A stretch of DNA of 64,000 nucleotides from Flavobacterium anhuiense (GTDB taxonomy: Bacteria > Bacteroidota > Bacteroidia > Flavobacteriales > Flavobacteriaceae), in assembly GCF_004151235.1 (NCBI RefSeq), contig NZ_JUIV01000012.1, forward strand, positions 97,488-161,487, given 5' to 3'. Shown one piece after another: positions 61,386-64,000 of this stretch; the stretch's first letter is position 1, and each line of letters starts with the position of its first letter. The notes under the pieces are model-generated. The model was not told the origin of the DNA. It made no database searches and saw only the letters and a list, made by a program, of their open reading frames with translations. A program made the position numbers and the translations under genes.

Positions 61386-62612
61386 ATGAAAGATTTATTA
61401 CAACAATTTGAAAACAAAGCACCTGAAATTGTTTTCAATTGGAAAGATTCAGAAACAGAAGCCGAAGGGTGGACTGTTATTAATTCACTTCGCGGAGGAG
61501 CTGCTGGTGGAGGAACAAGAATGAGAAAAGGCTTAGACATGAATGAAGTTTTGTCTTTAGCAAAAACAATGGAAGTTAAATTCTCTGTTTCTGGTCCTGC
61601 AATTGGTGGCGCTAAATCTGGAATAAATTTTGATCCGAACGATCCTCGCAAAAAAGGTGTTTTACAGCGTTGGTACAAAGCGGTTTCTCCTTTATTGAAA
61701 AGCTACTACGGAACTGGAGGAGACTTGAATGTTGATGAGATTCACGAAGTAATTCCAATGACAGAAGAATGTGGTGTTTGGCATCCGCAAGAAGGAGTTT
61801 TCAACGGACATTTTAAACCTACAGAAGCTGATAAAATTAATAGAATCGGGCAATTGCGTCAAGGTGTAATTAAGGTTATCGAGAACCCAAAATTCTCACC
61901 AGACGTAACTAGAAAATATACAGTTGCTGATATGATTACTGGTTTTGGTGTTGCCGAAGCAGTTCGTCATTTTTATGCAACTTATGGTGGAGACATTAAA
62001 GATAAAAAAGCAATTGTGCAAGGTTTCGGAAACGTAGGCTCTGCAGCGGCTTTCTATTTAGCTGAAATGGGAGCAAAAGTTATCGGAATTATTGACCGCG
62101 ATGGCGGATTAATAAAAGAAGAAGGTTTTTCCTTTGAAGAAATCAGAACTTTGTTTTTAAACAAAGACGGAAACAAATTAGTTGCCGACAATATGATTCC
62201 GTTTGAGGAAATCAATTCTAAAATCTGGACAATTGGCGCTGAGATTTTCACGCCTTGCGCCGCTTCAAGATTGGTAACTCAAGCTCAAATTGACAGTTTA
62301 GTTGCAAACGGATTGGAAGTTATTTCATGTGGAGCAAATGTTCCTTTTGCTGACAAAGAAATTTTCTTTGGTTCTATTATGGAAGAAGTAGACAGCAAAG
62401 TAAGTTTGATTCCTGACTTTATTTCAAACTGCGGAATGGCAAGAGTTTTTGCTTACTTCATGGAGAAAAAAGTTCAAATGACAGACGAGGCAATTTTTAA
62501 TGACACTTCAGAAACTATTAAAAATGCGATCGTTAAAGCGCATGCTTTGAGTTCGTCTAAAACAAATATCAGTGCAACTGCTTTTGAGATTGCATTGAAA
62601 CAGTTAGTGTAA
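61386..62612 (+). CDS. Glu/Leu/Phe/Val-type amino-acid dehydrogenase
   Basis: This 408-residue NAD(P)-dependent enzyme deaminates an L-amino acid. The substrate lysine region is VSGPAIGGAKSGINFDPND and the cofactor loop VQGFGNVGSAAAFYL (about residues 210-224). It resembles glutamate or leucine dehydrogenase in size. The side-chain specificity cannot be told from this reading. It is a single-gene unit with a terminator at its end. Confidence 0.9.
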   Translation: MKDLLQQFENKAPEIVFNWKDSETEAEGWTVINSLRGGAAGGGTRMRKGLDMNEVLSLAKTMEVKFSVSGPAIGGAKSGINFDPNDPRKKGVLQRWYKAVSPLLKSYYGTGGDLNVDEIHEVIPMTEECGVWHPQEGVFNGHFKPTEADKINRIGQLRQGVIKVIENPKFSPDVTRKYTVADMITGFGVAEAVRHFYATYGGDIKDKKAIVQGFGNVGSAAAFYLAEMGAKVIGIIDRDGGLIKEEGFSFEEIRTLFLNKDGNKLVADNMIPFEEINSKIWTIGAEIFTPCAASRLVTQAQIDSLVANGLEVISCGANVPFADKEIFFGSIMEEVDSKVSLIPDFISNCGMARVFAYFMEKKVQMTDEAIFNDTSETIKNAIVKAHALSSSKTNISATAFEIALKQLV

Positions 62613-62634
62613 TATATTTTATACTTTAATATAT

Positions 62635-62668
62635 AACGAGCCAGATTTTTATTTGGCTCGTTTTTTTT
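62635..62668 (+). terminator. Terminator after the amino-acid dehydrogenase
   Basis: AACGAGCCA pairs with TGGCTCGTT around a 10-base loop, and a run of eight T follows. Confidence 0.88.
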
Positions 62669-62689
62669 GTACCCATAGATTTTAACGTA

Positions 62690-62845
62690 AAGCACGCTAA
62701 GATATTTTACAATATCTAAATATTAAGTTCGCAAAGCTGTGTCTATATAAACTTTGTGAACTTTTATCTAAAGATTTCTCAAATTAAACAGATAAAAACT
62801 TTGCGTTTCTTTGCGTAAGCCTTTGTGAACTTTGCGTTATAATTA
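62690..62845. repeat. Complex palindromic intergenic repeat
   Basis: AACGTAAAGCACGC near the left and ACTTTGCGTT near the right form an outer pair, and GTTCGCAAAG/CTTTGTGAAC an inner hairpin (62730-62762). The words match those of the repeat at 40141-40230. It fills most of the gap between the dehydrogenase and tonB genes. Confidence 0.55.
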
Positions 62846-62951
62846 ATTTCTAAAAACACTTAATGCGCGATTAAATTCTCCTTTCATTCTAAACAATTTT
62901 TACTACTTTTAAACGTTTTTAAAATAATACATTTCAAAATTTAGAATCTAA

Positions 62952-63857
62952 ATGAGTTCGTCTATTTCTTCAGATCAAAAGAAATCATTGCTATTCACAA
63001 CAGCTATTTATGCAATAATAATTCTATTGCTGTTTTTTATACGTTTCTGGCCTCCATACAATCCAGAAAATAACGTAGCTCTTGCTGATGGTGGCGGAGG
63101 TGGCGGTGGCGTAACCATAAATTTTGGAGACAGCGATTTAGGTTCTGGCGCTAATTATAAAAGCGAAGTTCTGGATGTAAAAAACAATGTAAAACAAGCT
63201 CCTGCAAAAGCAACTCCAGAAGAAGAATCGATAATTACACAGGAAAACACAACTGCCGATAATGATGTTGTAATTCCGACCAAAGAAAAACCAAAGAAAC
63301 CTGTTCCAGTAGAAAAACCGATACAAAAACCTGTACCGGAGAAACCAAAAGTTTCTAATTCGACAAACGATGCATTAGCCAGCATTATGAAGGGTTCGAA
63401 CAAAGGTGGTGACGGAGACGATAAAGCAGCAGGAAATAAAGGAAAATCTAACGGAAGTTTAAACTCTAGCGGTTACTACGGAAGTGGTGGTTCTGGTGGA
63501 GGAACTGGTGGCGGTAACGGAACCGGAAATGGCATTGGAACCGGAAGCGGTTACGGAGCAGGAACTGGTGGCGGTTCTGGCGGCGGAACTGGATATTCTT
63601 TAGGAAACAGAAAAGCATTATCTAAACCGGCACCAAAATATACTTGTAATGAAGAAGGTAAAGTTGTGGTTGAAGTTAGCGTGGATCAGAACGGAAAAAC
63701 AATAAGCGCAACAGCTGGAATTAAAGGAACAACAAATACTGCGAAATGTTTACTAGATCAAGCAAGGATTGCCGCAATGAATACCAAATGGGAATCTGAT
63801 AGTGATGCTCCTGCTAAACAAGTTGGAAAAATTATTTATAATTTTAGTTTGGATTAA
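62952..63857 (+). CDS. tonB: TonB-family energy transducer
   Basis: This 301-residue protein has one N-terminal membrane segment (LLFTTAIYAIIILLLFFIRFW), a Gly run (GGGGGGG), a Pro/Lys-rich periplasm-spanning part (KEKPKKPVPVEKPIQKPVPEKPK), a long Gly/Ser-rich segment (about 140-215) and a C-terminal TonB domain (KYTCNEEGKVVVEVSVDQNGKTISATAG). It links the inner-membrane ExbB/ExbD motor to TonB-dependent receptors such as the three in this window. exbB and exbD are not adjacent here. The Gly-rich linker is unusual in amount. Confidence 0.9.
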   Translation: MSSSISSDQKKSLLFTTAIYAIIILLLFFIRFWPPYNPENNVALADGGGGGGGVTINFGDSDLGSGANYKSEVLDVKNNVKQAPAKATPEEESIITQENTTADNDVVIPTKEKPKKPVPVEKPIQKPVPEKPKVSNSTNDALASIMKGSNKGGDGDDKAAGNKGKSNGSLNSSGYYGSGGSGGGTGGGNGTGNGIGTGSGYGAGTGGGSGGGTGYSLGNRKALSKPAPKYTCNEEGKVVVEVSVDQNGKTISATAGIKGTTNTAKCLLDQARIAAMNTKWESDSDAPAKQVGKIIYNFSLD

Positions 63858-63893
63858 AAACACGAATTACACAGATTTAAACTGTTATCATAG

Positions 63894-63926
63894 AAAAAGG
63901 CTTTCAGAAATCTGAAAGCCTTTTTT
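63894..63926. terminator. Bidirectional terminator after tonB
   Basis: AAAAAGGCTTTCAGA and TCTGAAAGCCTTTTT form a perfect 15-bp stem with a 2-base loop. It can serve tonB and any gene converging from the right. Confidence 0.9.
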
Positions 63927-63934
63927 ATTGAGTT

Positions 63935-64000
63935 TTATTTCGACATACTCACTTCGCCTCGTTTGTCATTTCTGTAAAGGTTAGATAATTCGGTAACAAA
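63935..64000 (-). CDS. Possible C-terminus of a gene cut by the right edge
   Basis: On the minus strand a frame is open from the edge to a TAA stop (63937-63935), 21 codons ending LYRNDKRGEVSMSK. It ends just before a bidirectional terminator, as a convergent gene would. A chance open frame of this length is not rare, so this is a weak call. Confidence 0.3.
   Translation of the reverse strand, partial: FVTELSNLYRNDKRGEVSMSK

Overview
The window is a low-GC chromosomal segment from a member of the Bacteroidota, most probably Flavobacterium or a close relative. Evidence: two SusC/SusD pairs; a DPP7-type S46 peptidase; promoters of the TTTG-N19-21-TAnnTTTG type read by the Bacteroidota sigma factor; almost no Shine-Dalgarno sequences; and many short palindromic intergenic repeats. 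No phage, insertion sequence, CRISPR array, tRNA or rRNA gene was found. Both edges cut genes: rplB on the left is certain, a possible C-terminus on the right is weak.

Layout. 1-5431 (minus strand): ribosomal genes rpsL-rpsG-fusA-rpsJ, then a terminator and a fresh promoter, then rplC-rplD-rplW-rplB. 5608-7314: a BamA/TamA-like outer-membrane protein. 7402-12153: first SusC/SusD pair. 12699-18532: second SusC/SusD pair plus a DUF5011 lipoprotein and a lipid-binding-fold lipoprotein. The second set matches the order of the Bacteroides BT2264-BT2261 oligopeptide importer, and no carbohydrate enzyme lies near either pair. 18620-26670: housekeeping genes (rlmB, rhomboid protease, rarA, YjjG-type phosphatase, radC, Mpl-like ligase) mixed with unknown exported proteins. 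26885-33018 (minus): DPP7, obg, a CNNM/CorC-type membrane protein, adk and hpt. 33178-37413: a sorbosone-dehydrogenase-like lipoprotein, a TonB-dependent receptor and a helical protein. 37539-42275: an antitoxin/PIN-toxin pair placed 4 bases before purK, then purE and an M3 oligopeptidase. 42424-47194: a SanA/YdcF-like protein, a Na+/H+ antiporter, and a GbsR/MarR regulator followed by three small membrane proteins and a TIGR01777 epimerase. 47432-47552: a structured element that looks like the Flavo-1 RNA. 47559-51416: a UbiA-like protein and gcvP. 51837-56090: a KAS III-like enzyme, a methyltransferase, a glycosyltransferase and the MlaE/MlaF lipid-transport pair. 56191-60172 (minus): SprT-like protein, four-helix-bundle protein, SDR, M28 peptidase and acyl-CoA dehydrogenase. 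60662-63857: a chalcone-isomerase-like protein, a Glu/Leu-type dehydrogenase and a TonB protein.

How the genes fit together. A recurring theme is use of proteinaceous food: a likely oligopeptide importer, a periplasmic dipeptidyl-peptidase, an M3 oligopeptidase, an M28 peptidase, an amino-acid dehydrogenase, glycine cleavage, and a TonB to energise the outer-membrane receptors. The most unusual local structures are: the GbsR promoter, where a perfect palindrome fills the -33/-7 spacer and is partly copied before the downstream membrane-protein genes; the toxin-antitoxin promoter with two direct repeats 21 bp apart; a four-helix-bundle gene whose start and stop codons lie inside a perfect inverted repeat; a long palindrome with a second palindrome nested inside it before the TonB-dependent receptor; and promoters whose -7 box ends exactly 4 nt before the ATG, implying leaderless mRNAs.
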